Shown here one piece after another: positions 16,687-26,678 of a DNA stretch of 64,000 bases. Position 1 is the stretch's first letter. Each line of letters begins with the position of its first letter. The stretch comes from WGMI01 sp041739275. GTDB taxonomy: Bacteria > Bacteroidota > Bacteroidia > Flavobacteriales > Schleiferiaceae. The notes under the pieces were generated by a model. The model ran no database searches, was not told where the DNA came from, and saw only the letters and a program-made list of their open reading frames with translations. The DNA lies in assembly GCA_041739275.1 (NCBI GenBank), contig JBGSOF010000027.1:19723-83722 (forward strand), in the 5' to 3' direction. The translations under genes and the position numbers were made by a program.

Positions 16687-16786
16687 CTTGCGAACATCGG
16701 ATATTTTTTATAATGAAAGAAGAGAGATAAGCCTCATTTTTTCAAGGCATTTGTACACAAAAAAGTGCACGGACACAAACGACTGT

Positions 16787-17107
16787 TTACTCGAGATCGT
16801 AGGAATCTTCCTCGGCGGCCTCCTCGGTTTCGCCCGTTTCTTCGACCGTTTCTTCCACTTCGTCCGAAACGGGATCATCGGCAAAATCGTCGAGATAATC
16901 TTCGACCCGTTTGTCGAGTTCCATACCCACTTTCACCAAGTATTTGGCATCTTCGGTTTCAATCGGAACGGAAGAAACCCATTCTCCTTTTGAATTTTTG
17001 AAGCGCACCACGGCATCGTCGTATCCATAGGGATAGGTCGTCGTGAAGAGCTCCAAAAGCTCTGAAGTAATGTTTCGATAGTCTACGATGACTCTGCGTT
17101 TCTCCAT
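16787..17107 (-). CDS. Conserved acidic hypothetical protein
   Basis: 106 residues from ATG 17107 (MEKRRVIVDYRNITSELL). The first 75 residues look like a compact domain (YPYGYDDAVVRFKNSKGEWV, VPIETEDAKYLVKVGMEL), followed by a highly acidic low-complexity tail rich in Glu and Asp. A -7 element at 17144-17151 inside the end of the upstream gene supports this start over a longer frame. I recall similar proteins as conserved unknowns in Bacteroidota; no function can be given. Confidence 0.75.
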   Translation of the reverse strand: MEKRRVIVDYRNITSELLELFTTTYPYGYDDAVVRFKNSKGEWVSSVPIETEDAKYLVKVGMELDKRVEDYLDDFADDPVSDEVEETVEETGETEEAAEEDSYDLE

Positions 17108-17123
17108 GACTGAAATCGGGGTC

Positions 17124-18095
<972 letters not shown>

Positions 18096-18433
18096 AAAAT
18101 GCTGTTTTTGAGCGTTCAATCTTAGAGAATCTCTCAGAAAAAGAGATCTCGGGAACGGGTCTAAGATAAACTTTGTTCTGCGGAAATCTCCAAGTCAGAC
18201 AAGGGCTGTCGCGATTTACGTCGCATCCGACGACACTGGCCACGGGAGGGTGTCTCGAGATGTGCGCATCGAGTCTGTGAGCGGTTATGCATATGAAGTA
18301 AACTTTAACCGGATATGAATTTTCCACTCATGCATCTCGGATGGCTTCTAAATGGCAAATCCGATCAAGTCGGATGTACCTTTGTGATGCAGTTCAAATA
18401 AGCCAAGTTCTCTAAATAAAGCAAAGACTCGCC
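18096..18433. other. Divergent intergenic region between polyamine genes
   Basis: 338 bp between the two divergent genes. It holds a -7 element for speA at 18377-18384 and an imperfect one (minus strand TAAGATTG, near 18109-18116) for the deoxyhypusine synthase-like gene. No ORF or strong hairpin recognised. Confidence 0.45.
18377..18384 (+). promoter_or_regulatory. -7 promoter element of speA
   Basis: TACCTTTG, exact TAnnTTTG, 49 bases upstream of the speA ATG. No clear -33 TTG. Confidence 0.45.
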
Positions 18434-19834
18434 ATGCGCAACAAATACACCGACCTGATTCAGCAGACTTTTGAATGGCCTCAAGACGAGTTTGCGCTCG
18501 ATGGCGACAACCTTCTTTGGAACGGCATCTATCTGATGGACATCATCAAACAATACGGTACTCCGCTCAAGATTTCGTACTTGCCCAAGATCAGTCAGCA
18601 AATACAGAAGGCCAAGATGCTGTTTAACGTGGCCATGGCCAAGGCTGACTACAAAGGCAAATACCAATACTGTTACTGCACTAAGAGCTCGCACTTTAGC
18701 TTCGTACTCGAAGAGGTGCTCAAAAACGATGTGCACATCGAGACTTCTTCGGCCTTTGACATCAACATCGTTGAAACCTTGATCGGAGAAGGCAAGTTGG
18801 GCAAGAAGAGCTATGTGGTGTGCAATGGGTTCAAGAAGCCCCAATACATCGAGAACATTGTTCGCTTGTTCGAAATGGGCTACGAGAACACCATTCCCGT
18901 ACTCGACAACATGCGCGAACTCCACGCCTACGACGAACTCTTGCCCGCGGGTTTGAACAAGATGAAAGTGGGCATCCGGATTGCGTCTGAAGAAGAACCC
19001 AAGTTCGAATTCTATACTTCGAGACTGGGCATCGGATACAAGGATATTGTTGCCTTTTACCAGCAGCAAATCGAAACGAGAGAGAAGTTTGAGCTCAAAA
19101 TGCTCCACTTCTTTATCAATACGGGGATTAACGACACTGCCTACTATTGGAGTGAATTGCTGAAGTGCGTCAATGTGTATTGCGATCTCAAGCGCATTTG
19201 CCCCACGCTCGACTCTCTGAACATTGGTGGCGGCTTCCCGATTAAAAACTCTTTGACGTTCAACTTCGACTACTCCTATATGGCCGAGGAGATCATTGCT
19301 CAGGTGAAGCAATTATGCAACAGCCAGGGAATTAAAGAACCGCACATCTTTACGGAATTTGGTGCCTACACCGTGGGCGAAAGCGGAGCTACTTTTTTCT
19401 CGATCATGGATCAGAAAAAACAAAACGATCGCGAAAACTGGAATATGATCGACGGCTCGTTTATGACGACTCTGCCGGATGCATGGGCCATTAACAAGCG
19501 TTTTATTTTGTTGGCTATTAATAATTGGGAACGCGAATACGAGCGGGTTCTGCTCGGGGGTCTGACCTGCGACAGTGACGATTACTACAATTCTGAGCAG
19601 CACGCCAATGCCATTTATTTGCCCAAAATTGTGGAAGGCGAGACCCAATACATCGGCTTTTTCCACACCGGAGCCTACCAAGAATCGGTGGGGGGCTATG
19701 GCGGTATCCAGCACTGTTTGCTCCCTGCTCCCAAGCATGTGGTGATTCACGAAGACGAGGAAGGCGAAATCCACACGCGTTTGTTTGCGAAGGAGCAGAG
19801 CTATAAGAGCATGCTGAAGATTTTGGGGTACTGA
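18434..19834 (+). CDS. speA: Biosynthetic arginine decarboxylase (SpeA-type, PLP fold III)
   Basis: 466 residues, the short form seen in Flavobacteriia. The N-terminal alanine-racemase-like barrel has YCYCTKSSHFSFVLEEV with the PLP Lys near residue 78, ETSSAFDINIVETL, LNIGGGFPIKN, and FTEFGAYTVGESGATFF; the C-terminal beta domain has LLGGLTCDSDDYYN and FFHTGAYQESVGGYGG. The enzyme makes agmatine from arginine with loss of CO2, the first step of polyamine synthesis. No agmatinase gene is adjacent in this window. It is divergent from the deoxyhypusine synthase-like gene. Confidence 0.93.
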   Translation: MRNKYTDLIQQTFEWPQDEFALDGDNLLWNGIYLMDIIKQYGTPLKISYLPKISQQIQKAKMLFNVAMAKADYKGKYQYCYCTKSSHFSFVLEEVLKNDVHIETSSAFDINIVETLIGEGKLGKKSYVVCNGFKKPQYIENIVRLFEMGYENTIPVLDNMRELHAYDELLPAGLNKMKVGIRIASEEEPKFEFYTSRLGIGYKDIVAFYQQQIETREKFELKMLHFFINTGINDTAYYWSELLKCVNVYCDLKRICPTLDSLNIGGGFPIKNSLTFNFDYSYMAEEIIAQVKQLCNSQGIKEPHIFTEFGAYTVGESGATFFSIMDQKKQNDRENWNMIDGSFMTTLPDAWAINKRFILLAINNWEREYERVLLGGLTCDSDDYYNSEQHANAIYLPKIVEGETQYIGFFHTGAYQESVGGYGGIQHCLLPAPKHVVIHEDEEGEIHTRLFAKEQSYKSMLKILGY

Positions 19835-20239
19835 AGGCGTGACGTTGGTTACCCATCACCAAACCAAAATGTACCGAAAAACAACCCACGAAATGCCAAC
19901 GTTTTGGCAAAATTAAAGAGCTGCCAGCCGAAACAAAATTCAATTCGATTGGCGCAGATTCTCATGGGCCTCATCACTCAAACATAATCATCCATTTAAT
20001 TTCTGAAACAACGCAGCCGGAGTTACGTAACTCCTCAAAATCATTGTGTAAGACTTTAAGCATCTATTCGGTTCACCTTTATACCGATGCCACCCACTCG
20101 TTTCAATACGAGATCTTGAGAGTGAACAACAATCAAGCATTACCAACGGAAGTTCAGAGTGTCATTCACTGAGGAGCGCCACAGAACGACGCCTAAACCG
20201 GGCTTGTGGCAAAAGACACAAAAGCGTCTATGACACAAC
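19835..20239. other. Gene-free stretch after speA
   Basis: 405 bp, more AT-rich than the upstream genes. It contains a perfect 16-bp palindrome at 20019-20034. No ORF with a credible start, no tRNA fold and no terminator with a T-tract seen. Confidence 0.5.
20019..20034. repeat. 16-bp perfect palindrome
   Basis: GGAGTTACGTAACTCC is its own reverse complement. It lies about 205 bp upstream of the GH130 gene and could be an operator, but no regulator is encoded next to it. Confidence 0.35.
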
Positions 20240-21316
20240 ATGAGCTTTATTCAACCAACAACAGAAAAATATCATAAAAGTATGCTGCTTGTAAACAAAC
20301 ACGGCGTTTTGCTCCAAAAAACAACCCATAGTTTCGAAAGTGAAGGCGTCTTTAATCCAGGTGTGATAAAAACGGATGGAACTATTCATATGTTCTATAG
20401 AGCCGTAACAAAAGATAACTACTCAACCATAGGCTATTGTAGTCTCTCTTCACCTCTGGAAGTTGAAACGCGCAATCAAGCGCCCGTTCTCATTCCACAA
20501 TTCGAGTACGAATTCCAGGGACTTGAAGATCCAAGAATTGTAAAAATCGAAAACACCTATTATCTTACCTACACAGCCTATGACGGCGTAAACGCTTTGG
20601 GCGCCCTGGCCACATCCACTGATCTGACCCATTGGACAAAACACGGAATCATTGTACCGAAAATAACCTACGAAGAGTTTAAACATTTTATAGAACTAGA
20701 AAGTGCGATACACAACAAGTACGCGCGATTCAACGAATATCATATAAGTCATGCCAAACAAGACCGAAAAATATTGATGTGGGATAAAAATATCATCTTC
20801 TTTCCTCGCAAAATAGACAACGAATTTTGGTTCTTTCACCGAATTAAACCCGACATACAGGTCGTAGTGCATATTAAAATGTTAGAAGATCTGAACATTG
20901 AATTTTGGCAAAACTACTTTAGTCATTTTGATGAATACGTTGTACTCTCTCCAAAGTACCCTCATGAAGTGAGTTACATCGGGAGCGGTTGCCCGCCTAT
21001 CGAAACAGATGCCGGATGGCTTCTTATCTACCACGGTGTACACGACACAATAAAAGGCTACGTCTATTCCGCCTGCGCTGCTCTCCTTGATATCAAAAAC
21101 CCGCAAAAAGAAATTGCTCGGTTGCCATATCCCTTGTTTTTTCCAGAAAAAGAATGGGAATTAAAAGGCGAAGTCAACAATGTGTGTTTCCCCACGGGCG
21201 CACTTTTAGAAGGAGATGAACTTTATATCTACTACGGAGCTGCCGACGAACGCATAGCCGTCGCGTCGGTCAGTCTGACCGAATTATTGGCGGAGTTGGC
21301 CTTATACACAATTTAA
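20240..21316 (+). CDS. GH130-family glycoside phosphorylase/hydrolase
   Basis: 358 residues forming a five-bladed beta-propeller type sequence. The diagnostic block is FQGLEDPRIVKIENTYYL with E96-D97-P98-R99; FNPGVIKTDGTIHMFYRA, SYIGSGCPPIETDAGWLLIYHG and FPTGALLEGDELYIYYGAAD are further GH130 motifs. Family members phosphorolyse beta-mannosides (beta-1,4 or beta-1,2) or hydrolyse them; the linkage cannot be read from the sequence. No signal peptide, so it acts in the cytoplasm. It is 12 bp before a glycosyltransferase gene, which suggests the two act on the same mannose-containing glycan. Base composition is lower in GC than the flanking core genes. Confidence 0.88.
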   Translation: MSFIQPTTEKYHKSMLLVNKHGVLLQKTTHSFESEGVFNPGVIKTDGTIHMFYRAVTKDNYSTIGYCSLSSPLEVETRNQAPVLIPQFEYEFQGLEDPRIVKIENTYYLTYTAYDGVNALGALATSTDLTHWTKHGIIVPKITYEEFKHFIELESAIHNKYARFNEYHISHAKQDRKILMWDKNIIFFPRKIDNEFWFFHRIKPDIQVVVHIKMLEDLNIEFWQNYFSHFDEYVVLSPKYPHEVSYIGSGCPPIETDAGWLLIYHGVHDTIKGYVYSACAALLDIKNPQKEIARLPYPLFFPEKEWELKGEVNNVCFPTGALLEGDELYIYYGAADERIAVASVSLTELLAELALYTI

Positions 21317-21328
21317 TTACATGTCCCT

Positions 21329-23689
21329 ATGAAACCACATCTCACTTTATCTCAATCGCGTACCCATAACAGCCCCATCAATTCATTCTCAAAAATTTCA
21401 TCCTTTCATACTACAGATCCACACTTAGAAGATCACCATCTTCTCGAAATACTTTTCATCTCCTCTTACCCACCTCGTGAATGCGGAATTGCCACATACA
21501 CACAGGATCTTATCAACGCGCTTAACCATCAGTTTCAATCTAGTTTCAAGACTTCCATTTGTGCATTAGAAACGGAAGCAGAACGGCACATCTACAAGCA
21601 AATGCCAAAATATATATTAAACACAGAAATCCGCAACTCATTTATGAAAACCGCATTTCACATTAACAAAGATGAGAAGATCAAAGTGGTTGTTATACAG
21701 CATGAGTTTGGATTCTTCGCAAACAAAGAAAGAGAATTTAAACAGTTCTATGATTCTATCAACAAACCGATTGTATTTGTTTTCCATACAGTTCTGTCTA
21801 ATCCAAACAATGAGTTAAAAACAAAAGTCTCAGATATGGCAGCAATCGCATCGGCCATTATTGTAATGACTCATGACGCTGCAGCTATACTCAAAAAAGA
21901 ATATGACATAGAAACTTTTAAGATCTCTGTGATTCAGCATGGCACACATTTAGTGCCTCCGCTCAATCGAAACAAACTCAAATATAAGTATCAAATATTG
22001 GGTAAAATGGTATTGAGTACATTCGGATTACTCGGTAGAAGCAAAAGCATCGAAACCACTTTAGATGCACTTCCAAGAATCATTGAGAAATTTCCAAGCG
22101 TATTGTTTCTCGTTTTAGGGAAGACACATCCATCTGTTCTAAAGAATGAAGGAGAGCAATATAGAAATATGCTAGAAAATAAAGTGAAAGAATTAGAACT
22201 AGAAAATCACGTCAGATTTGTAAACGAATATTTAGAGTTATCAACACTTCTTGAATATCTTCAACTCACCGATATCTATTTATTTACCTCCAAAGATCCG
22301 AACCAAGCAGTGAGTGGTACGTTTTCTTATGCCGTGAGTTGTGGCTGTCCTGTCATATCTACACCTATTCCTCATGCTAAAGAAGTTTTGAAGGATAGTG
22401 AAGGCCTCGTTTTTGAATTTGAAAATTCTGGACAACTTTCCCAAGCCATTATTTCGTTGCTTGACAATGATAAACTAAGAGAGAACATTTCATTGAATAG
22501 CTTCCATAAAATGGCTTCAACGGCTTGGCAAAATTCATCTATAGCACATGCACTCCTCTTCAAACAACTCACTTCAAATACTTTTCAACTAAACTATGCG
22601 ATTCCCGAATTGAATCTAGAACATTTTAAAAAAATGACAAGCCGTTTTGGAATGTTTCAATTCGCACAGATCTCTAATCCAGATATACATTCCGGCTATA
22701 CTTTAGATGACAATTCCCGAGCGCTTATAGCCATTTGTCAACATTATGAGCTTTATCAAAATGAAACAGACTTAAGACTGATTCATATTTATTTAAAATT
22801 CATAAAATATTGCATGCAACCCAATGGCACATTTTTAAATTATGTAAATGAACAGACAGAATTTACACAACAAAATGGTACTGAAAATTTAGAAGACAGC
22901 ACCGGGAGGGCCATTTGGGCTCTGGGGTACACCCTTTCTCTCATAGAAATATTGCCAAATAATGTAATCACTGTTGCCGAAGATTTATTTGAATCATCCA
23001 TCCAGCATATTGAAAATATTCATTCTACTCGAGCAATGGCATTTATAATTAAGGGGCTGCACTACCAAAATAAAATAGAAAATAGACACTTGTTAGAAAT
23101 TTTCGCAAATCGATTGGTTCAAATGTATAAACATGAGAAAACTGCGGAGTGGTTTTGGTTTGAAGACTATCTAACTTATGGAAATAGCGTATTGCCAGAA
23201 GCTCTGCTTTGTGCCCACATAAACACACACAATGATCTATATAGAAAAATTGCAATAGAAAGTTTCGCCTTTCTAATCTCCAAAATCTTCATCGACGGCA
23301 AAATAAAGGTAATATCAAACAAAGGATGGCACAAAAAGAACGACACAAATAAAAAGCCAATTGGCGGCGAACAGCCTATAGATGTATCGTATACAATTAT
23401 AGCCTTGGAAACATTTTATAATTATTTAAAAAAGAATGCTTACAAACAAAATGCCTTGATCGCCTTTAACTGGTTCTTAGGTGACAATCATTTACATCAA
23501 ATTGTTTATAATCCTTGTACCGGTGGTTGTTATAATGGTGTGGAAGAGTTTAATGTCAATCTGAATCAAGGTGCTGAATCCACCATAAGTTATCTCATGG
23601 CAAGATTGGTAATAGAAAGATTACGAAGGAATGCTGAACACCCATCCACTGTATTGAATGATTTGCATCTATTAAATGCGGTCGAATAA
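21329..23689 (+). CDS. GT4-type glycosyltransferase fused to a helical (alpha/alpha-barrel-like) domain
   Basis: 786 residues. Residues about 45-410 are a GT-B glycosyltransferase: SSYPPRECGIATYTQDLINA at the start, HEFGFF, FGLLGRSKSIETTLDALP in the hinge, and SGTFSYAVSCGCPVISTPIP with the donor-site region. From about 430 onward the sequence is all-helical with repeated Trp/Tyr-rich turns (HSGYTLDDNSRALIA, EDSTGRAIWALGYTL, TAEWFWFEDYLTYGN, GAESTISYLMARL), resembling six-hairpin glycosidase-type barrels. The coding sequence is strongly AT-rich, unlike the core genes, which suggests transfer. Function beyond sugar transfer is unknown; the GH130 partner points to mannose chemistry. Confidence 0.85.
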   Translation: MKPHLTLSQSRTHNSPINSFSKISSFHTTDPHLEDHHLLEILFISSYPPRECGIATYTQDLINALNHQFQSSFKTSICALETEAERHIYKQMPKYILNTEIRNSFMKTAFHINKDEKIKVVVIQHEFGFFANKEREFKQFYDSINKPIVFVFHTVLSNPNNELKTKVSDMAAIASAIIVMTHDAAAILKKEYDIETFKISVIQHGTHLVPPLNRNKLKYKYQILGKMVLSTFGLLGRSKSIETTLDALPRIIEKFPSVLFLVLGKTHPSVLKNEGEQYRNMLENKVKELELENHVRFVNEYLELSTLLEYLQLTDIYLFTSKDPNQAVSGTFSYAVSCGCPVISTPIPHAKEVLKDSEGLVFEFENSGQLSQAIISLLDNDKLRENISLNSFHKMASTAWQNSSIAHALLFKQLTSNTFQLNYAIPELNLEHFKKMTSRFGMFQFAQISNPDIHSGYTLDDNSRALIAICQHYELYQNETDLRLIHIYLKFIKYCMQPNGTFLNYVNEQTEFTQQNGTENLEDSTGRAIWALGYTLSLIEILPNNVITVAEDLFESSIQHIENIHSTRAMAFIIKGLHYQNKIENRHLLEIFANRLVQMYKHEKTAEWFWFEDYLTYGNSVLPEALLCAHINTHNDLYRKIAIESFAFLISKIFIDGKIKVISNKGWHKKNDTNKKPIGGEQPIDVSYTIIALETFYNYLKKNAYKQNALIAFNWFLGDNHLHQIVYNPCTGGCYNGVEEFNVNLNQGAESTISYLMARLVIERLRRNAEHPSTVLNDLHLLNAVE

Positions 23690-24128
23690 TCAGACAACTC
23701 AAAAGCCCATTTTACATCGCGTTCGTGAACTTGAAAAGTTCTTTTTACAAGGTGGTACATCGGTTCCTCGCTGCCGCGCGAGTCCCCGCTACCGCGCGAG
23801 TCCCCTCGCGTGGCCTGAGCATGTTAAGGCTAGTGCCTGAACACGGCTGTTGGGCGAATCCTTTCGCCCGTGGCGTCTAATATGATCCAGGCACGGGTCA
23901 ATGGCGAACAATAGACACTCCGTCTGATCCGCGAATCAACCGTTCTATTGGGAACAAGGGCGCTACAGGTCGTTTGATGACCTTTGAGAATTTGTCCATT
24001 ATCTTAGACCAGCACAAAGGCGCAACTGTATCACCCCAATACAACAGCATACGCGTGGATGGGGTGAGGATTTGGCGTCAATGAGTAAGTTATAAGCCAT
24101 TTTAGGACGACACCGAACTATAGAAATT
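23690..24128. other. Repeat-containing gene-free stretch, left edge of cassette island
   Basis: 439 bp. It carries two tandem copies of a short GC-rich motif (CCGCGCGAGTCCCC near 23773-23806), the left 61-bp direct repeat (23797-23857) and, next to the first cassette gene, GTTATAAGCCATTTTAGGAC at 24089-24108, which resembles the segment that ends the attC-like site at 25821. No ORF recognised. Confidence 0.5.
23797..23857 (+). repeat. 61-bp direct repeat, left copy (D)
   Basis: Begins CGAGTCCCCTCGCGTGG and ends CTGTTGGGCGA. By eye 54 of 61 bases match the copy at 26808-26868, same orientation and same length. The two copies bound the AT-rich cassette genes. Confidence 0.7.
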
Positions 24129-24572
24129 ATGCCAACAGAAAACGACAAACAAGACTTCACTTACAGACAGAAAACCAATGAGCAATTAAAGGCGAACTAC
24201 AATTCGAGAATAAAAAAAGAATTGAATGCTTTTAATTCCTTTGAGGACTTTCTAACATGGTATAAAAAAGAGGAAAAGGTATGCCATTATTGCGGTCTGA
24301 CTGAATTGCAATCACAAGAAATCGTAATTAAAGGACTTTTGACATCAAACAGGTTTCCGCAAAATGGACAAACAGGGCAAGGACAAGCAAGAGGAATGTG
24401 GCTTGAAGTTGACCGCATTAAACCAAAAGACGCTTACTCTGAAAACAACTGCGTTTTAGCATGTTACTTCTGCAATAACGACAAGAGCGATGTTTTTGAT
24501 GGGGAAGACTACAAACTATTTTTCCAAAACAGGTTTAAATTTCTAACCCAACTTCTTGAAACAAACAAATGA
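24129..24572 (+). CDS. HNH-endonuclease-like protein with altered active site
   Basis: 147 residues, AT-rich gene. A zinc pair CHYCG (near residue 52) and a second pair ACYFCNNDKSD (near residue 116) frame the segment LEVDRIKPKDAYSENNCVL, the layout of the HNH/McrA nuclease fold. The residue normally His in the D-H-I-x-P motif is Arg here, so catalysis in the usual way is doubtful. The stop overlaps the next ATG (ATGA), so it is coupled to the deiminase gene. Could be a defence-type or simply a zinc-binding protein. Confidence 0.6.
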   Translation: MPTENDKQDFTYRQKTNEQLKANYNSRIKKELNAFNSFEDFLTWYKKEEKVCHYCGLTELQSQEIVIKGLLTSNRFPQNGQTGQGQARGMWLEVDRIKPKDAYSENNCVLACYFCNNDKSDVFDGEDYKLFFQNRFKFLTQLLETNK

Positions 24573-25405
24573 TAACAGACAGCCAAACGAACTTCTTATA
24601 TTTAGCTGACACTTTACCAACTAAGTATCCCGACTTTTTCAAACGGTTTGAAAGTGCTTTAAAGGAATGTAACATTCCATTCGACTTTTTACCGCAGACA
24701 AAAGATGTTTGGGCGGTTGACTATATGCCTATTCAAACAGACTTGAATAAATTTATTCGCTTTGTTTACAATCCTTCATATTTACAGACAAAAAAGTATT
24801 TAAAAACCATTTCAGACGTTGACGAAATTTGCAAAGCAATCAGCATTGACACATTTAAAACTGATATAATTATAGACGGTGGAAATGTTACACGATGGAC
24901 AAATAAAGTTATAATGACTGACCGTGTTTTTAAGGACAATCCATCTTATGAACGCAAACAATTAATCAGAGAACTTCACGAACTTTTACAGGTTGACAAT
25001 CTCTACTTTGTTCCCGAACAACCTGGCGACTTTACAGGTCATTCGGACGGAATGGTTCGTTTCATTGACGAACAATCTGTAATCATTAACGACTATAAAA
25101 AGGAAAAAGAAGAATTTTATAGAGCTTTTGAAATTGCAATTCACAACACAGGACTTAACTACATAACAATTCCCTACAACGTTTATAACAACAAAAGTAA
25201 TGACCACGCAAATGGCGATTATATAAATTATTTGCAAATGCAAAATACTGTAATCATTCCGACCTTTGGCATCGCAGAGGACGACATCGCAGTAAAACAA
25301 TTAGAAACAATATTCGCAGGACAGACTATTACAACAATTGAAAGCAACTAAATAGCTTATGACGGTGGAATACTGAACTGTATAACTTGGAACATACTTA
25401 AATAA
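24569..25405 (+). pseudogene. Peptidylarginine/agmatine deiminase family protein, stopped before the catalytic Cys
   Basis: 260 residues to TAA at 25349-25351. Family motifs are present: VWAVDYMPIQ (the W-x-x-D-x-x-P block), IIDGGNVTRW, and FTGHSDGMVRFI with the catalytic His-Asp. The nucleophilic Cys lies at the C-terminus in G-G-x-x-x-C-I-T. Reading past the TAA in the same frame gives IAYDGGILNCITWNILK and a TAA at 25403-25405, which overlaps the ATG of the next gene (TAATG). So the ancestral gene evidently ended at 25405, and the in-frame stop removes the catalytic residue. Codon bias is AT-rich like its neighbours. Confidence 0.8.
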
Positions 25406-25701
25406 TGCAAAAAGAAAATTACCAAGCAAACCTAAAAGAAGCTTTAAAAAATTTGATTAAGGTTAATGAAAGTATTTTTAGTTCTATGATTGACATTTCA
25501 ATGCAGGGCGACTTAAAAGAATGGAACGACACAATTTCAATTGGCGAAACTTTTCAATTTGACTATGAACTTTTCAAAAATAGTGACGACACGAATATTC
25601 AATTACTAGTCGAACTTATTGACAAAATTGACTCAACATATCATACAATTAAAAACATTAACGGCATAGACGATGAGGACGAAGAGAAAAACGGCTTATA
25701 A
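25405..25701 (+). CDS. Small acidic hypothetical protein
   Basis: 98 residues, no recognised domain. Mainly helical with many Asp, Glu and Asn; the end is DDEDEEKNGL. The ATG overlaps the last stop of the broken deiminase gene (TAATG), so it was probably translated with it. The attC-like folded site begins right at its stop codon, as expected for the last gene of a cassette. Function unknown. Confidence 0.65.
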   Translation: MQKENYQANLKEALKNLIKVNESIFSSMIDISMQGDLKEWNDTISIGETFQFDYELFKNSDDTNIQLLVELIDKIDSTYHTIKNINGIDDEDEEKNGL

Positions 25702-25832
25702 CACGGGTTTGGCAAAAGTGGCGGTTCAGTGCTCCGCAGACACATTTGTGGTTAATCAAAGTTTGGTTCTCCGCATCAACAATTGTGGTGAAAATCGCCA
25801 CCTTCGCCAAGCCCGAAACCGTTATGCGGCAT
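25693..25832. other. attC-like imperfect inverted repeat between cassette genes
   Basis: Outer ends CTTATAAC (25695-25702) and GTTATGCGGC (25821-25830) are near-inverted. Inner arms GGGTTTGGCAAAAGTGGCG (25705-25723) and CGCCACCTTCGCCAAGCCC (25796-25814) pair at 16 of 19 positions. The loop holds two related CTCCGCA segments. Overall plan (short outer boxes, longer inner arms, about 138 bp) is that of a folded integron recombination site, though the boxes do not match the GTTRRRY consensus exactly. No integrase gene is in the window. Confidence 0.5.
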
Positions 25833-25887
25833 GCTAAGACATCTCAACATTAATCAACTGACATAATAAATATTAAAACTCATAATC

Positions 25888-26127
25888 ATGAAAGTGATTG
25901 AAAAATGGATTGCGACACTTAATAAACAACAAAAAATCATCATAGGAATTGTATTACCCGTTATACTTTTAATTCTTTCTTTAACCATTGCCGACCATGT
26001 TGCACAGGCGGACGGTTATTACCCAGGACACCCTTTTATGTTTCATGTGACTTGGTGGGTATGGTTGATTTATGTTGGGGTTGTTGGTTTTGCTGAATAC
26101 AAACTTTTTGAAAATCAAGAGAAATGA
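25888..26127 (+). CDS. Small membrane protein, two predicted helices
   Basis: 79 residues. Hydrophobic helices at about 20-36 (IIIGIVLPVILLILSLTIAD) and 53-70 (TWWVWLIYVGVVGFAEY) with short charged ends. No family recognised. The stop overlaps the next start by four bases (ATGA), so it is coupled to the GGCT-like gene. It begins 58 bp after the attC-like site, as a cassette gene would. Confidence 0.65.
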   Translation: MKVIEKWIATLNKQQKIIIGIVLPVILLILSLTIADHVAQADGYYPGHPFMFHVTWWVWLIYVGVVGFAEYKLFENQEK

Positions 26128-26678
26128 AAATTGCTTGTTTAGGATGGGGGTCGCTTATTTGGCGACCAGACAATTTGCTCATTCGCAGAGAATGGTTTTT
26201 AGACGGCCCTATTTTACCGATTGAGTACGCTCGACAATCAAAAGATGGTAGGTTGACCCTTGTAATAACCAAAAATGCAAAACCTGTTAGGACATTGTGG
26301 GCTTTAATGGCAACAACTGACTTAGCAATAGCAAAGAGCTCCCTTCTAAAAAGGGAAAGAATACCTGAAAATAAAATGGAAATATCAATTGGCTCAGTAA
26401 CTGCAGAAGAGGAAAATACTGAAGGTATAAAATTGACAATTCAAAATTGGGCCACTACTTTAAAATTGGATGCAGTTATTTGGACAAATTTACCTCCAAA
26501 ATTCAATAATACAGAAAACAGAATTCCAACAATTGCCGAAGCAATTTCTTACTTATATTCATTGGACATTCATTCGAGAAGTACTGCTGAAGAATATATC
26601 AGAAAAACTCCCCAACAAATTGACTCAGAATATAGACGAAAATTTGAAACTGAATTTGGATGGACATGCATAAAATAA
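26124..26678 (+). CDS. Gamma-glutamylcyclotransferase-like hypothetical protein
   Basis: 184 residues. The N-terminus MKIACLGWGSLIWRPDNL resembles the substrate loop (x-Gly-Ser-Leu-x-W) of the gamma-glutamylcyclotransferase/ChaC fold, followed by PIEYARQSKDGRLTLVI, where those proteins also carry a conserved Arg. The rest is less typical and no catalytic Glu can be fixed with certainty. AT-rich composition like the other cassette genes. Could instead be an uncharacterised family with a similar fold. Confidence 0.5.
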   Translation: MKIACLGWGSLIWRPDNLLIRREWFLDGPILPIEYARQSKDGRLTLVITKNAKPVRTLWALMATTDLAIAKSSLLKRERIPENKMEISIGSVTAEEENTEGIKLTIQNWATTLKLDAVIWTNLPPKFNNTENRIPTIAEAISYLYSLDIHSRSTAEEYIRKTPQQIDSEYRRKFETEFGWTCIK

